Shown here in pieces: positions 7,813 to 16,960 of a stretch of 64,000 nt of DNA (its first letter is position 1; each line of letters opens with the position of its first letter). This stretch comes from DATFVA01 sp963815785. GTDB taxonomy: Bacteria > Bacteroidota > Ignavibacteria > Ignavibacteriales > Ignavibacteriaceae. The position numbers and the translations under genes were made by a program. The notes beneath the pieces were generated by a model, which did no database searches, was not told where the DNA came from, and worked only from the letters and a program-made list of their open reading frames with translations. Location of the stretch: assembly GCA_963815785.1 (NCBI GenBank), contig CAWFHZ010000013.1, positions 124,001 to 188,000 of the forward strand, read 5' to 3'.

Positions 7813-8442
7813 CTATTTATACTTTTCCAAATAAACGATATCGGTACATAGTTCCAGATCAGTTTTTTCATTTGAAGCAATTAATACTATGCATTCATTT
7901 CCCTGCTCCTTAACAATCCTGTAAACCGATTCCTTACCTTCTTCATCAAGATTAGAAGTTGGTTCGTCCAAAATCAAAAGATTTGGTGAATGCATCATCG
8001 CGAAAATAAATTTCATCCTCTGTTTCATACCCGATGAATAAGTTTTTATCAGGTCATCCTTTCTATCATACAATAAAAATACTTTAAGCAGATATTCAAC
8101 TTTTTCTATATTGAGTTGAATTCCACGGATGTCAGAAAATAAGGAGAGATTTTCCCATGCCGTAAATTCCTCATAAAGAACAAGGTAAGGAGAAACAAAG
8201 CCGATGTAATTATGAAGTTTTTCCGGAATAATTTCTTTCCCTTCGAGTATATGTTTTATTGAGCCATCCGATGCTGAAATTATACCTGCTATAATTTTTA
8301 CAAGAGTTGATTTGCCTGAACCATTCGGTCCGGAAATTCCAAAAATCCCGGTTTGTTTAAATTCAAAATCAATTCCCGAAAAAATTAATCTCCTTCCGAA
8401 AGTCTTGCTTAGCGATTCTGCTTTAATTGAAAAATTAATCAT
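7813..8442 (-). CDS. ccmA: CcmA, ATPase of the heme-handling ABC complex
   Basis: An ABC ATPase of 209 residues. Walker A is GPNGSGKST at 38-46, the signature is SSGMKQR at 136-142, Walker B is LLILDEP at 155-161, and SNLD forms the D-loop. Small size and position directly before ccmB identify it as CcmA rather than another ABC ATPase. The ATG overlaps the 3' end of the secreted metalloprotease gene by 8 bp, so the ccm genes appear to be read from a longer transcript. Confidence 0.9.
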   Translation of the reverse strand: MINFSIKAESLSKTFGRRLIFSGIDFEFKQTGIFGISGPNGSGKSTLVKIIAGIISASDGSIKHILEGKEIIPEKLHNYIGFVSPYLVLYEEFTAWENLSLFSDIRGIQLNIEKVEYLLKVFLLYDRKDDLIKTYSSGMKQRMKFIFAMMHSPNLLILDEPTSNLDEEGKESVYRIVKEQGNECIVLIASNEKTDLELCTDIVYLEKYK

Positions 8443-10108
8443 TAAAAATAACCAGCTTTCCAGTCGTTTTACCTGTTCCGGATTTTGTTACATAAATATA
8501 AATACCGGATGGTAATTTTTTTCCTATTTCGTCCAGCTTCCAGAAAACTACGGGAGAACTGTTTTTTCCAAAACCAGCTTGAAGATTTTTATAAAATATT
8601 AAATCCATTGAAGGTGAATAAATGTACAGATCTACATTACCATAAATTGGTGAAATAACCGGGATCCTGATAATATTGGCTGAATAACTATCATATCGGA
8701 AAGGATTCGGATATGCATAGTTTAGAGTATTAATGTTCGGTGTATAAATAGTACTGTCCTGTTTTATTAAAATACCATTTAATACCACTGAAGTCAGCCA
8801 TAAGGATTTATTACTAACGTTCAACAATTCGTAATAAGATGTATCCAGCCTGGTGCTGCCCGCAATATTATAGTTATATAATGAATATGATGCGTTGTAA
8901 TTTCTATTAAGGCTGTCTATCCCGCTGGAATAATCCGTATTTGTTAATACAGTGTATAAAGAATCCTGTGAACCGGGTTCAACCGTATAGAGAAAATTAT
9001 TCGATAAAGGTTTTACGGAGGGTAGATTTATAGTATTATTAATTTCAAACGGATTTGAATATACTAACGGGTAGTTAGAAGCTTCTGAAAAATATTCTCC
9101 CGGCTTCGAACGATAATTAGTATAGTAAGTCCAGATACCAAACTTATTCAATTCATTTCCAAAACTGCTGCTGTCTTCAAGCAAGCTTGAATTTATTGCA
9201 TCAATCGCCCTTTCACTGCGCATTAATTCCCACTGTCTTTTTATTATTCCAAATCCAAACTGGTCCTTTAAAAAAATATTCCATATCGCAAGATTATAAC
9301 CATTATTGGACGCAAATGTCCTGTCTGTATGGAGAAAATAATCCCTCATATAACCGTAATAATCATTTACAGTATTAAATACAAACTCCTCCATTGAAGT
9401 AGAAGTTAGTTCATAAAAGAATATATCATTATCGCGAAGGATATAATTTCCAACCTGTATTGAATGATGAAATTCATGGGCGGCAGTAACTCTTGCGGCG
9501 TCAATTCCATGCGTATAAAATCCGCTCCCGAAACTATAATGAACCTGCATAAAGGAAGTATATCTGTTCGAACCGATGGAAGTTTCAAAATCTGTTTCTC
9601 CGTAACTGCCCATTGAAACTATATAAACATCATATTTTCCATCACCTCCTGCAAGTGCCGGCGAAATTCCTCCGATTGTATCCGAAGGCGGAGGAGGATA
9701 ACCAAGATAATTAACCTCAAAATTATATGATGAATCGAGAGCCAATGCAAATTCGTTTACATTGTATTGAGGTACATCAAAACCGGAAGTATTAAAATGA
9801 ATCCGGAAAAAACCTGATGGAGAGACTATACTTGTGTCGGATGAGGGGCGACTTATCAGCAATTTTAATACGCTTTTTTGCGAATCGGTAAATTCATTTA
9901 AATGAGTAAAAATCTGTGCGGCAATACCAAAGCTGCATTTCAAATCTAAGGAATCTTCCTGCGGATTTTGAGCAGGTAACTGATAGTTATAGTTTCGAAT
10001 CTTAACATAAAGATTAAATAGCGAATCCAGTTCAGCTCTGTTTAGTTCCTGTGAATAAATAGAAGAACAAAAAATGATTGTCAGGAAAAAGAAAATTTTT
10101 CTAATCAT
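8435..10108 (-). CDS. Secreted zinc metalloprotease-like protein with C-terminal sorting domain
   Basis: A protein of 557 residues with a signal peptide (1-19, ending SSIYS/Q). A central metalloprotease motif HEFHH lies at 211-215, preceded by a stretch like the MXAN_6640/M6-type secreted peptidases (GGDGKYDVYIV at 154-164); a Glu near 240 (SMEEF) is a plausible third zinc ligand. The last about 90 residues begin YAYPNPFRYD and end with SGIYIYVTKSGTGK, the pattern of a type A C-terminal sorting domain used by type IX secretion. The start overlaps the FG-GAP gene upstream by 4 bp and the stop overlaps ccmA. It is probably exported to the cell surface or medium. The substrate is unknown. Confidence 0.75.
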   Translation of the reverse strand: MIRKIFFFLTIIFCSSIYSQELNRAELDSLFNLYVKIRNYNYQLPAQNPQEDSLDLKCSFGIAAQIFTHLNEFTDSQKSVLKLLISRPSSDTSIVSPSGFFRIHFNTSGFDVPQYNVNEFALALDSSYNFEVNYLGYPPPPSDTIGGISPALAGGDGKYDVYIVSMGSYGETDFETSIGSNRYTSFMQVHYSFGSGFYTHGIDAARVTAAHEFHHSIQVGNYILRDNDIFFYELTSTSMEEFVFNTVNDYYGYMRDYFLHTDRTFASNNGYNLAIWNIFLKDQFGFGIIKRQWELMRSERAIDAINSSLLEDSSSFGNELNKFGIWTYYTNYRSKPGEYFSEASNYPLVYSNPFEINNTINLPSVKPLSNNFLYTVEPGSQDSLYTVLTNTDYSSGIDSLNRNYNASYSLYNYNIAGSTRLDTSYYELLNVSNKSLWLTSVVLNGILIKQDSTIYTPNINTLNYAYPNPFRYDSYSANIIRIPVISPIYGNVDLYIYSPSMDLIFYKNLQAGFGKNSSPVVFWKLDEIGKKLPSGIYIYVTKSGTGKTTGKLVIFND

Positions 10109-12243
10109 TTAAGCTCTTTAATAGTAATACAGTTTTCAATATTATCAATGAAAACAATGTGGTAATTACGTGAATTCATATTCTTTATAAAAAAGGACCT
10201 TGTATTTATATTATTTGATAAAATACTTCGTGATATTTTCCTTCCTCCGTTAACCAGGTCAATAGATTTTATTGTCTGCTGGTCAGGATTATAGAAACAA
10301 ATATTTATCGGTCCGTTAAATCTTAGCTCACCAAAAAATAATTGATTTTTATCTTTTATCCTAAACCCCGGATTTCCATCTTTCTTTCCGGTAACCGTAA
10401 ATGCATCAGGACTGAGTGCAAATATTGAATTTTTATCCGAATCAGAATTCAGGAAACCTAGTAAAACTGAATTATTACTATGCAGGTAATTTCCGGCAAA
10501 CAGGTAAATTCCAAACTCGTTTTTAAAACCGATTTTTGTCTCTGATCTTTTCTGATTCTCAAGTAGTTTTTCGCCAATCACAATCGAATCATTTTCAGAA
10601 GACGCATAAAAAACTTCTGGTTTTTCATAAACTGATAGTGCGGCATCAATCACATTTTTTTTAATATCGTTGATTGTTGAATTATTATACCTGCCTTCGG
10701 TATTAGAAATAATCGTTGTACCGAGTGTACCATCTTTAATGAAAGCAACATAAAGTTTATCATTATCCCGCTTAAACTTTACGTCTTTTATTTTCCCTGT
10801 TGCATAAAATGAATTTCTTATAAACTTATTATTTTTTAAATCAATTTTTAGTGCCTCTATTAATTTTTTATCCCTTGTGAAGCAATAAAAAGATTTTACA
10901 TAAGGAAATTTATCATCAACAATAATTGAAGATTCAGTTGCAAATAAAGGAATAGCAAACCAGGTTTCGGGTATCCCGGCATTACTCCGAATAAGCATAT
11001 TAAAAGTCTGGTTGTCACCATCTATAAAACAGATATCATTAATACTGTTATTCTCTTTATCGAAATAGGAAACTGCAGTAGGGTAGGCTCCGGAGACAAT
11101 ACTTACTTCATCTGAAATTGAAGAGAGATTTGAAATTAATAAAAGTTTTTCGTCAGCAAGTAATGCAATCCCGTTTACAAACTTACTGTAGTAAGGGATT
11201 ACATCTGATAAGAAATCTTTTTTAAGATATATTAATTCTGGGTAAAAAGTTTTTTCGTCTTTTGCGAAAATTAATGAAAGGTTGCCTGTATCTTTATTTA
11301 TATAAGCAATATCAATTTTACCATCCCTGTTAAAATCCCCGGTAATTAATTTATCAACATTGTATTTCGTTTTTATAATTAAAGTGTCGGTATACGAAGA
11401 TGTAAAATCTCCATAGTAAATGGTTATTGAATTATTATCAGTAAAGATGAGATCGCTGTATGAGTCAAGATTTATATCAGCTGCCTGAAGTGAACTTATT
11501 GGTTTATTAAAAGAAATTTCCCGCACCTTCTTAAAATTCCCCTGGCTATTATTATAATAGAACTGAAGTTTGTTTGAAAACATTTCGAAAGCGGCAATAT
11601 CAGGATAACCATCATTATTTAAATCCGTTAAAACCGCCTCTGAGTAACTTGTTTTTTCGACTATCTTTTTTTCGCGGAGTTTTTGTTCCTGGTAAATAAG
11701 AGATAAACCATCAAAAGCACTTCCCGAAACAAGTAGTTCCGGAATACCATCACCGTTTATATCTGCAGTACTTAAATTTTCAGGATAGGTGTTAAATTTA
11801 ATTTGCTCCTGTATTTCAGGGTGTCCTGTATTAGAGATTTTGAAAATCCCGGCTGTACTTTGTTTCCTTGATATGTAAGCATAATTTTTCTGATTTTTGC
11901 TCCACAAAAACTGAATTCCGGAAATTTCCTGTGCGAATTTGCCGGGATGATTATCCCCGAAAGTTCCGTTCTGGTTTCCATCGAGTGAAAACATTTTTTT
12001 GTCTGAAGGATTAAAAAAAAGCAGGTCAGTGTAAGAATCGTTATTGTAATTCAGCGAGATAAAATTATTGCTGCCCGGTTCAATATCGAAAGATTGGTAT
12101 TTACAGAAACCATTTATTGGTATCTGCGGAAAAATGTCGCAGGTAAGAACGAATAAAAAGATTAGAGTTTTAATTTTTCCCGTTACGGGATTGAAGTCTG
12201 TGTTCTCTTCTTTTAAGAGCCTCTTCAAATCTTCTCTTTTCAT
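10105..12243 (-). CDS. Secreted FG-GAP/VCBS repeat protein
   Basis: Repeats of the integrin-like beta-propeller calcium type run through the protein: D-I-N-G-D-G-I-P-E-L, D-L-N-N-D-G-Y-P-D-I, D-F-N-R-D-G-K-I-D-I and similar blocks. Such propellers are surface or secreted binding modules. A hydrophobic export segment (KTLIFLFVLTCDIFPQ) lies about 25 residues after the ATG at 12243. The frame stays open to 12306, and everything before 12170 overlaps the thioesterase gene in another frame, so the true start is uncertain. ATG at 12243 is chosen, but a non-ATG start near 12180 would place the signal peptide at the very N-terminus. It has no sorting domain of its own and is directly coupled to the metalloprotease gene. 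Confidence 0.7.
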   Translation of the reverse strand: MKREDLKRLLKEENTDFNPVTGKIKTLIFLFVLTCDIFPQIPINGFCKYQSFDIEPGSNNFISLNYNNDSYTDLLFFNPSDKKMFSLDGNQNGTFGDNHPGKFAQEISGIQFLWSKNQKNYAYISRKQSTAGIFKISNTGHPEIQEQIKFNTYPENLSTADINGDGIPELLVSGSAFDGLSLIYQEQKLREKKIVEKTSYSEAVLTDLNNDGYPDIAAFEMFSNKLQFYYNNSQGNFKKVREISFNKPISSLQAADINLDSYSDLIFTDNNSITIYYGDFTSSYTDTLIIKTKYNVDKLITGDFNRDGKIDIAYINKDTGNLSLIFAKDEKTFYPELIYLKKDFLSDVIPYYSKFVNGIALLADEKLLLISNLSSISDEVSIVSGAYPTAVSYFDKENNSINDICFIDGDNQTFNMLIRSNAGIPETWFAIPLFATESSIIVDDKFPYVKSFYCFTRDKKLIEALKIDLKNNKFIRNSFYATGKIKDVKFKRDNDKLYVAFIKDGTLGTTIISNTEGRYNNSTINDIKKNVIDAALSVYEKPEVFYASSENDSIVIGEKLLENQKRSETKIGFKNEFGIYLFAGNYLHSNNSVLLGFLNSDSDKNSIFALSPDAFTVTGKKDGNPGFRIKDKNQLFFGELRFNGPINICFYNPDQQTIKSIDLVNGGRKISRSILSNNINTRSFFIKNMNSRNYHIVFIDNIENCITIKELK

Positions 12244-12646
12244 CTTCTGTTTCAGGAATAATCTCATTTGCCTTAACGGGCTTTCCAATCTGATCAACAC
12301 TAACAAAAGTTAAATATGCCGAATTGGTATGTGTCCGTTTTCCTTCTCTGAAAGACTCGGCAAAAACCTTTACTCCCACTTCCATTGAAGTATTAAAAAC
12401 CCTGTTTACAGATGCAAAAAGGGTAACAGCTTCACCAAGATTTATAGGATGATGAAAATCTATTTTATCAACAGAGGCTGTTACACACACATACTGAGAA
12501 TGTTTTGCTGCACATAAGGCGGCGCAAATGTCTATCCAGTGCATAAGCTGTCCGCCAAGTAATTTTCCAAGCTGGTTGGTATGATGAGGTAATACCAGCT
12601 CAGTCATAGTTATGTTGCTATCACTTACTTTTTTAGGGTTAATCAT
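12170..12646 (-). CDS. Acyl-CoA thioesterase, hotdog fold (YciA/ACOT type)
   Basis: A protein of 158 residues matching the hotdog acyl-CoA hydrolase family. The N-terminal H-T-N-Q-L-G-K-L-L-G-G-Q-L-M-H-W-I-D block at 22-38 carries the active-site Asn/Asp pair, followed by a hydrophobic helix and S-V-D-K-I-D-F-H-H-P-I. It hydrolyses acyl-CoA to free acid and CoA in the cytoplasm. The start codon shares its first base with the last base of the BamD-like gene stop, so translation is coupled. The 3' end overlaps the FG-GAP gene's upstream open frame. The substrate chain length cannot be read from sequence. Confidence 0.88.
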   Translation of the reverse strand: MINPKKVSDSNITMTELVLPHHTNQLGKLLGGQLMHWIDICAALCAAKHSQYVCVTASVDKIDFHHPINLGEAVTLFASVNRVFNTSMEVGVKVFAESFREGKRTHTNSAYLTFVSVDQIGKPVKANEIIPETEDEKRRFEEALKRREHRLQSRNGKN

Positions 12647-13407
12647 TATTTAGAAGCAGATAACTGTTTTTCCAATTTCGTCCGGAGATTTTTTAATTCT
12701 TCTACATTTTTGTCATCAGGATATTTTTGAACGAATTTATCAATCTCAGTAAGAGCTTCATCATTCTGTTCCTTCTCAATGAGAACTTTTATTTTGTTGT
12801 ACTGTGCCGGAGCTGCATAAGGAGTATCATGGTAAGTTTCAATAACATCATTATAATAAATAATCGCTGCTTTCAGATAATCCATTTTTTCATAAATACT
12901 GGCAATTAAATAAGTCTTTTCGGCAAGCTTGTTGTTTAATTCATCTATCTTTTTTTCGGCGTCGGGAACCCTCTCATTGGTTGGGAAGAAATCTATAAAT
13001 GCCTGAAATTCCTGTATGGCTTTTCTAGTGTATTTCTGATCCAGGTTAAAATTCGGAGACAACTCATAATAACAATCTGCTAATAAGTATTGGGATTCGG
13101 GTACAAAATCACTTGCAGGCATGTTTTTAATCAGCTTACTGAACTCAAATGCGGCCATAATATATTCTTCCCTGGCAAATCTCGTTTTAGCCAGATAAAA
13201 TTCTGCATCATCCGATATTGCACTTCCCGGATATTGCAGAAGTAAAGCCTGTAACTCGTTTATTGCTTCCAGATAATCTTCATCAGTATATAATTTAATT
13301 GCGTATGAGAGACGATCCTCCGGAGTCATATTAGTAGTGTCAATACTTGAAGAACATCCGGCGAAAATGAGTAAAAACAAAAAAGAAATTAAAAGTGAAT
13401 ATTTCAT
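12646..13407 (-). CDS. bamD: BamD-like outer-membrane lipoprotein with TPR repeats
   Basis: A lipoprotein of 253 residues: signal peptide with lipobox LIFAGC (Cys18), then tandem TPR-type helices (about 28-250) typical of BamD/YfiO (Y-x-x-A-x-x-x-L-x-x-L-L-x-x-Y-P-x-S start). BamD is the essential lipoprotein of the beta-barrel assembly machine. The start at 13407 is chosen because it gives the lipoprotein signal directly; the frame is open 21 codons further upstream but without signal features. It heads the thioesterase/FG-GAP/ccm run. An alternative is a CpoB/YbgF-like TPR lipoprotein. Confidence 0.78.
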   Translation of the reverse strand: MKYSLLISFLFLLIFAGCSSSIDTTNMTPEDRLSYAIKLYTDEDYLEAINELQALLLQYPGSAISDDAEFYLAKTRFAREEYIMAAFEFSKLIKNMPASDFVPESQYLLADCYYELSPNFNLDQKYTRKAIQEFQAFIDFFPTNERVPDAEKKIDELNNKLAEKTYLIASIYEKMDYLKAAIIYYNDVIETYHDTPYAAPAQYNKIKVLIEKEQNDEALTEIDKFVQKYPDDKNVEELKNLRTKLEKQLSASK

Positions 13408-13482
13408 AAAAAAGTGTGGTCTGTAATAAAATTTAATTGGGAAAAATAACCAAATTACTAAAGTAGTCAAAGGTATTTATTC

Positions 13483-14088
13483 CTACTTACTCCTTATTGT
13501 AAAGAAAAGTATTACCGCAAGTGCTGCTGTTCCTACAGCTACTATTGGCTCGAGGATACCTGAGAAAAATGGTTCTGCAGGTAATTTTCCCTGTGTAAAC
13601 GGGTACCCGGAATTTTCCACCTCATTAACTCCGTTTACTTTTACAGTATCCTGATAGGAATAATTAAAACCATACGTATTAATGGTATTACCTGTAAAAA
13701 TAAAATTACCGGAAAGATTTAACGAACGCGGAACAAGATATTCGCCTAGAAATCCGTCTCTGAAAACATCACCATAATTAACTGAAGCATTACTAACTAT
13801 GTATTGTAATTTGGGAAATTTATTATCTGAAATTAATTGATAACCGTTTTTTGATAAATCTGATATGACTTCCGGATTAAAGATTTCATATGCCCCGCTA
13901 TTTAGATCAAGATTGAGACTCTTAATGCTATCTGGTATAGCAGAGATAATCCTTGTTACGGATGAATCAACTAACCGGTTAAAAATTTCCAGGTTACTTT
14001 TATCCTGTGCATTAACAAAAAAGACAGGCAGAATAATTATCCCGATTAACAATTTCAGGAAATCCGATGTTGACTTTTCTTTAATCAA
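13483..14088 (-). CDS. Exported protein with C-terminal TM anchor, unknown
   Basis: A protein of 201 residues: signal peptide (about 10-27, ending FFVNA/Q), a soluble periplasmic part, and a C-terminal TM helix (about 175-196, ending F-F-T-I-R-S-K). The middle contains Y-L-V-P-R-S-L-N-L-S-G-N-F and no motif I recognise. It lies 76 bp upstream of the BamD-like gene on the same strand, so a link to outer-membrane assembly is conceivable but only by position. Confidence 0.6.
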   Translation of the reverse strand: MIKEKSTSDFLKLLIGIIILPVFFVNAQDKSNLEIFNRLVDSSVTRIISAIPDSIKSLNLDLNSGAYEIFNPEVISDLSKNGYQLISDNKFPKLQYIVSNASVNYGDVFRDGFLGEYLVPRSLNLSGNFIFTGNTINTYGFNYSYQDTVKVNGVNEVENSGYPFTQGKLPAEPFFSGILEPIVAVGTAALAVILFFTIRSK

Positions 14089-14162
14089 TACTAATAAATT
14101 ATTTTCAATTGAAAAAACAGATGCGTTAATTTAGGGAATTATTTCATCTATCTTCAAGCAAA

Positions 14163-15020
14163 TTAGTTATTATTCTGAATCCCTTCAGCTGCCAGTTTTT
14201 CTAGTCTCTTTATTCTCTCTTCTATCGGCGGGTGAGTAGAAAATAATTTCATTACTCCGCCGCCATGGAGAGGATTAATAATAAACATGTGAGCAGTTGC
14301 GGGTCCGGAATTGTTTAAAGGTTTAACTTCATTCCCGGCAGAAATTTTTCTTAGCGCTGAAGCCAGGCCTAAAGGATTACCGGATATTTCTGATCCACCG
14401 GCATCGGCAGCAAACTCACGCGATCTTGATATTGCTAATTGAAGAATTGTGGCGGCAATTGGTGCAAGAATCAGCAGGAGTAGTCCTGATATACCGCTGT
14501 CATCATCGCTTCTGCCTCTGCCGAACATTAGAGCCCAACCTGCCATTTGAGCAACAAAAGTGATAGTACCTACCAAAGTTGCTGCAATAGTTCCGGTAAG
14601 CATATCCCTGTGTTTAACATGAGCAAGTTCGTGCGAAATTACCCCGGCAAGTTCTTCATTATTTAATCCATTCAGAATTCCCGTTGTTGCAGCAACAGCT
14701 GCATGTTCAGGATTCCTTCCGGTTGCAAAAGCATTGGGTGTAGGATCATTAATAATGTAAACCTTCGGCATTGGGAGGTTTGCATTTGTTGAAAGCTGTT
14801 CAACAAGTGCATAAAATTTGGGAGCTGTTTCCCTGGTTACTTCTTTTGCTTTGTACATCTTCAGAACTACTCTATCTGAAAACCAGTAAGAGCCGAAATT
14901 CATCATCAGCGCAAAAATAAAAGCAATGGTCATTCCTGTAGAACCGCCTAAATAGTAGCCTACAAGAAGAAATAAAATCATCATAACTGTCATTAAAAAG
15001 ACAGTTTTAATTGTGTTCAT
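14163..15020 (-). CDS. htpX: HtpX, membrane zinc metalloprotease (M48)
   Basis: A protein of 285 residues with two N-terminal TM helices (about 6-22 and 28-45), the zinc motif HELAH at 130-134, a pair of further TM segments (about 145-195), and S-R-E-F-A-A-D-A near 200 providing the third ligand Glu. HtpX degrades damaged membrane proteins together with FtsH. It is followed by a 74-bp spacer to the exported protein gene. Family assignment is secure. Confidence 0.95.
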   Translation of the reverse strand: MNTIKTVFLMTVMMILFLLVGYYLGGSTGMTIAFIFALMMNFGSYWFSDRVVLKMYKAKEVTRETAPKFYALVEQLSTNANLPMPKVYIINDPTPNAFATGRNPEHAAVAATTGILNGLNNEELAGVISHELAHVKHRDMLTGTIAATLVGTITFVAQMAGWALMFGRGRSDDDSGISGLLLLILAPIAATILQLAISRSREFAADAGGSEISGNPLGLASALRKISAGNEVKPLNNSGPATAHMFIINPLHGGGVMKLFSTHPPIEERIKRLEKLAAEGIQNNN

Positions 15021-15137
15021 TTTTTTTCTCCGTAAAAGATACTTTCTAAACTAAATAATGAGTTAAGCTTAAGCAAGGATATGAATTTGCCCGTTAAACA
15101 CGGGCACATTCATTTATAATCAAACAAAAAGAAATGT

Positions 15138-15770
15138 TTAAATGGTTCCTTCGGAAGTAAAAGAATGTCCGCATTTTGAACAAAAAATGCTTCCCGACGG
15201 GTTTGATGTTCCGCATTTTGGACAAAGAACAGCATCAGAAATCTGAATGTTTTCTAATTCCACAGGAATTGAAGTTGAAACTTTGTTCGCTGAAAGCATC
15301 CAGTAAATGTTAATACCAGCCGCACCAATAAAAAACAGCAAGGCAAAGTAATATCCCCACTCATAGGACACTTCAATAATATTAAAATCAAAGTCACCGG
15401 TAAGTTCCCCTCCTATGCTTGACCTTAAAAACAAAAGCATAAGAGTACCCAATACTCCGGCAATTATGGAGAGGACTTTAGAATGTTTGGGAATTAACGA
15501 AATAACAATTCCCGAAAGCGCACAAATAAATGCAAAAATTGCTAATGGTTCTGAGCTTACATCACGCTCTTTATCAAGATCAGGATTAGTCTGCTGGTTA
15601 TTATAATTCTCCATCTGGAATTTTTCAATTTTAGTACCTGTAATTAATTCCATTCCTGAGATGGTAGCAATTTTATGGCCCTGGCATGTAAAACTTACAA
15701 AGGGAAGAAAGAAACACAAAGCAACAAGGAGAAACAAAGCAGGAGAGACGAATTTGTTAGACTCTTTCAT
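15138..15770 (-). CDS. Membrane protein with C-terminal zinc ribbon
   Basis: A protein of 210 residues with about four TM helices (around 10-28, 75-92, 98-114, 138-160) and a C-terminal zinc ribbon of two CxxC knuckles (CPKCGTSNPSGSIFCSKCGH, about 183-202). This arrangement is common in uncharacterised bacterial membrane proteins. It is transcribed towards htpX with a 117-bp gap. No enzymatic motif is visible. Confidence 0.7.
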   Translation of the reverse strand: MKESNKFVSPALFLLVALCFFLPFVSFTCQGHKIATISGMELITGTKIEKFQMENYNNQQTNPDLDKERDVSSEPLAIFAFICALSGIVISLIPKHSKVLSIIAGVLGTLMLLFLRSSIGGELTGDFDFNIIEVSYEWGYYFALLFFIGAAGINIYWMLSANKVSTSIPVELENIQISDAVLCPKCGTSNPSGSIFCSKCGHSFTSEGTI

Positions 15771-15992
15771 TCAGAATCCTTTCTTTTATTTGAATAAAAG
15801 ATAAATATTCATTGATTCCCCGAGTCATCAATTCACTTCCTGTTCATACCTGGTCTTTTATTACAAATGAAAATAAATATAATTTTCTGCAATGGAAAGA
15901 AAAATATAGTTGATTAGTATTGGAATACAAGTTTTGCACTTGCCTTTATTTGCGAATATGGTTAAATATTGGCGGAAAATTTTTGGGAGTTT

Positions 15993-16928
15993 ATGAAAAA
16001 ATCAGCGGCTTTCCTTTTACTAATTTTATTTTTATCAGCAGCCTCCGTTTCAGCACAAAGTACGTATGATTTCCTGAGGCTTGATATGAGTGCCCGTGCC
16101 GGAGCACTTGCAGGAAGTTTTGTATCCAATAATGATGACCCCGATGTTATTTTTTATAATCCCGCCGGGCTGGATTTATTGGAGGGAAGACCGATATCAT
16201 TCTCCTTTGTAAAGCATTTACTAGATATAAATCTTGCCAGCCTTAGTTATTCGGAAGATATTGAGGGCATCGGAAGGTTTGGCGCTGCAATTAAATATAT
16301 TAATTACGGAACATTCACAGGCGCAGATGAATTTGGAGCTAAAACCGCAGATTTTGGAGCGGGTGAAATGGCTTTTCTTGTTGGTTATGCTAATGCTCTT
16401 GATGAGAATTTCTATTACGGCGCCAACATCGAATTTATTTATTCAAGTATAGAAAAACGTTCTTCCAGCGCAGTTGCTGCAGATGTTGGTTTACACTATG
16501 CTATTCCATCTCAACAAATAGACATTGGTTTTGCTGCTCTCAATATGGGTTCTCAGCTTACAACTTATTACGATACCAGGGAATCTCTACCGCTTGATAT
16601 CGTAATTGGTATATCAAAAAGACTTGAAAATCTGCCTGTTCGTATTTCACTTGATTTCCATAAACTTAATGAACAGCGTGATGATTTCTCTCAGAAATTT
16701 AAAGCGTTTACAGTTGGTGCAGAATTCAGTTTAAGCAAAGTATTAAGTCTCCGCTTCGGGTATGATAATGAAAAAAGATCAGAACTGAAGATTGGTACTT
16801 CTGCCGGTATTGCAGGATTTAATGCGGGATTTGGCGCTGTTATTTCAGATTATAAATTTGATTATGGTTTCAGCTCACTCGGGACAATAGGAGCACTGCA
16901 CAGAATCAGTATTTCAACATCACTTTAA
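15993..16928 (+). CDS. porQ: PorQ/PorV-like outer-membrane beta-barrel protein
   Basis: From the ATG at 15993 the protein has 311 residues with a signal peptide (ending SVSA/Q). It then shows the conserved PorV/PorQ opening (Y-D-F-L-R-L-D-M-S-A-R-A-G-A-L-A-G-S) and Y-N-P-A-G-L, and a mid-part I-N-Y-G-T-F-x-x-A-D-E-F-G that is closest to PorQ. It ends as a beta-barrel with alternating strands. PorV/PorQ proteins belong to or accompany the type IX secretion machinery, which fits the sorting domains on other products here. GGGAG precedes the ATG; the open frame extends to a TTG at 15969 but lacks a ribosome site. The choice of PorQ over the general PorV family is tentative. Confidence 0.75.
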   Translation: MKKSAAFLLLILFLSAASVSAQSTYDFLRLDMSARAGALAGSFVSNNDDPDVIFYNPAGLDLLEGRPISFSFVKHLLDINLASLSYSEDIEGIGRFGAAIKYINYGTFTGADEFGAKTADFGAGEMAFLVGYANALDENFYYGANIEFIYSSIEKRSSSAVAADVGLHYAIPSQQIDIGFAALNMGSQLTTYYDTRESLPLDIVIGISKRLENLPVRISLDFHKLNEQRDDFSQKFKAFTVGAEFSLSKVLSLRFGYDNEKRSELKIGTSAGIAGFNAGFGAVISDYKFDYGFSSLGTIGALHRISISTSL

Positions 16929-16960
16929 AAATTCGGGCTGTATAGTTCTTAAGAAATGTT

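Noticed and set aside
15969..15992. Upstream TTG start for the PorQ-like gene
   Set aside because: The ATG at 15993 has a ribosome site and places the signal peptide at the N-terminus.
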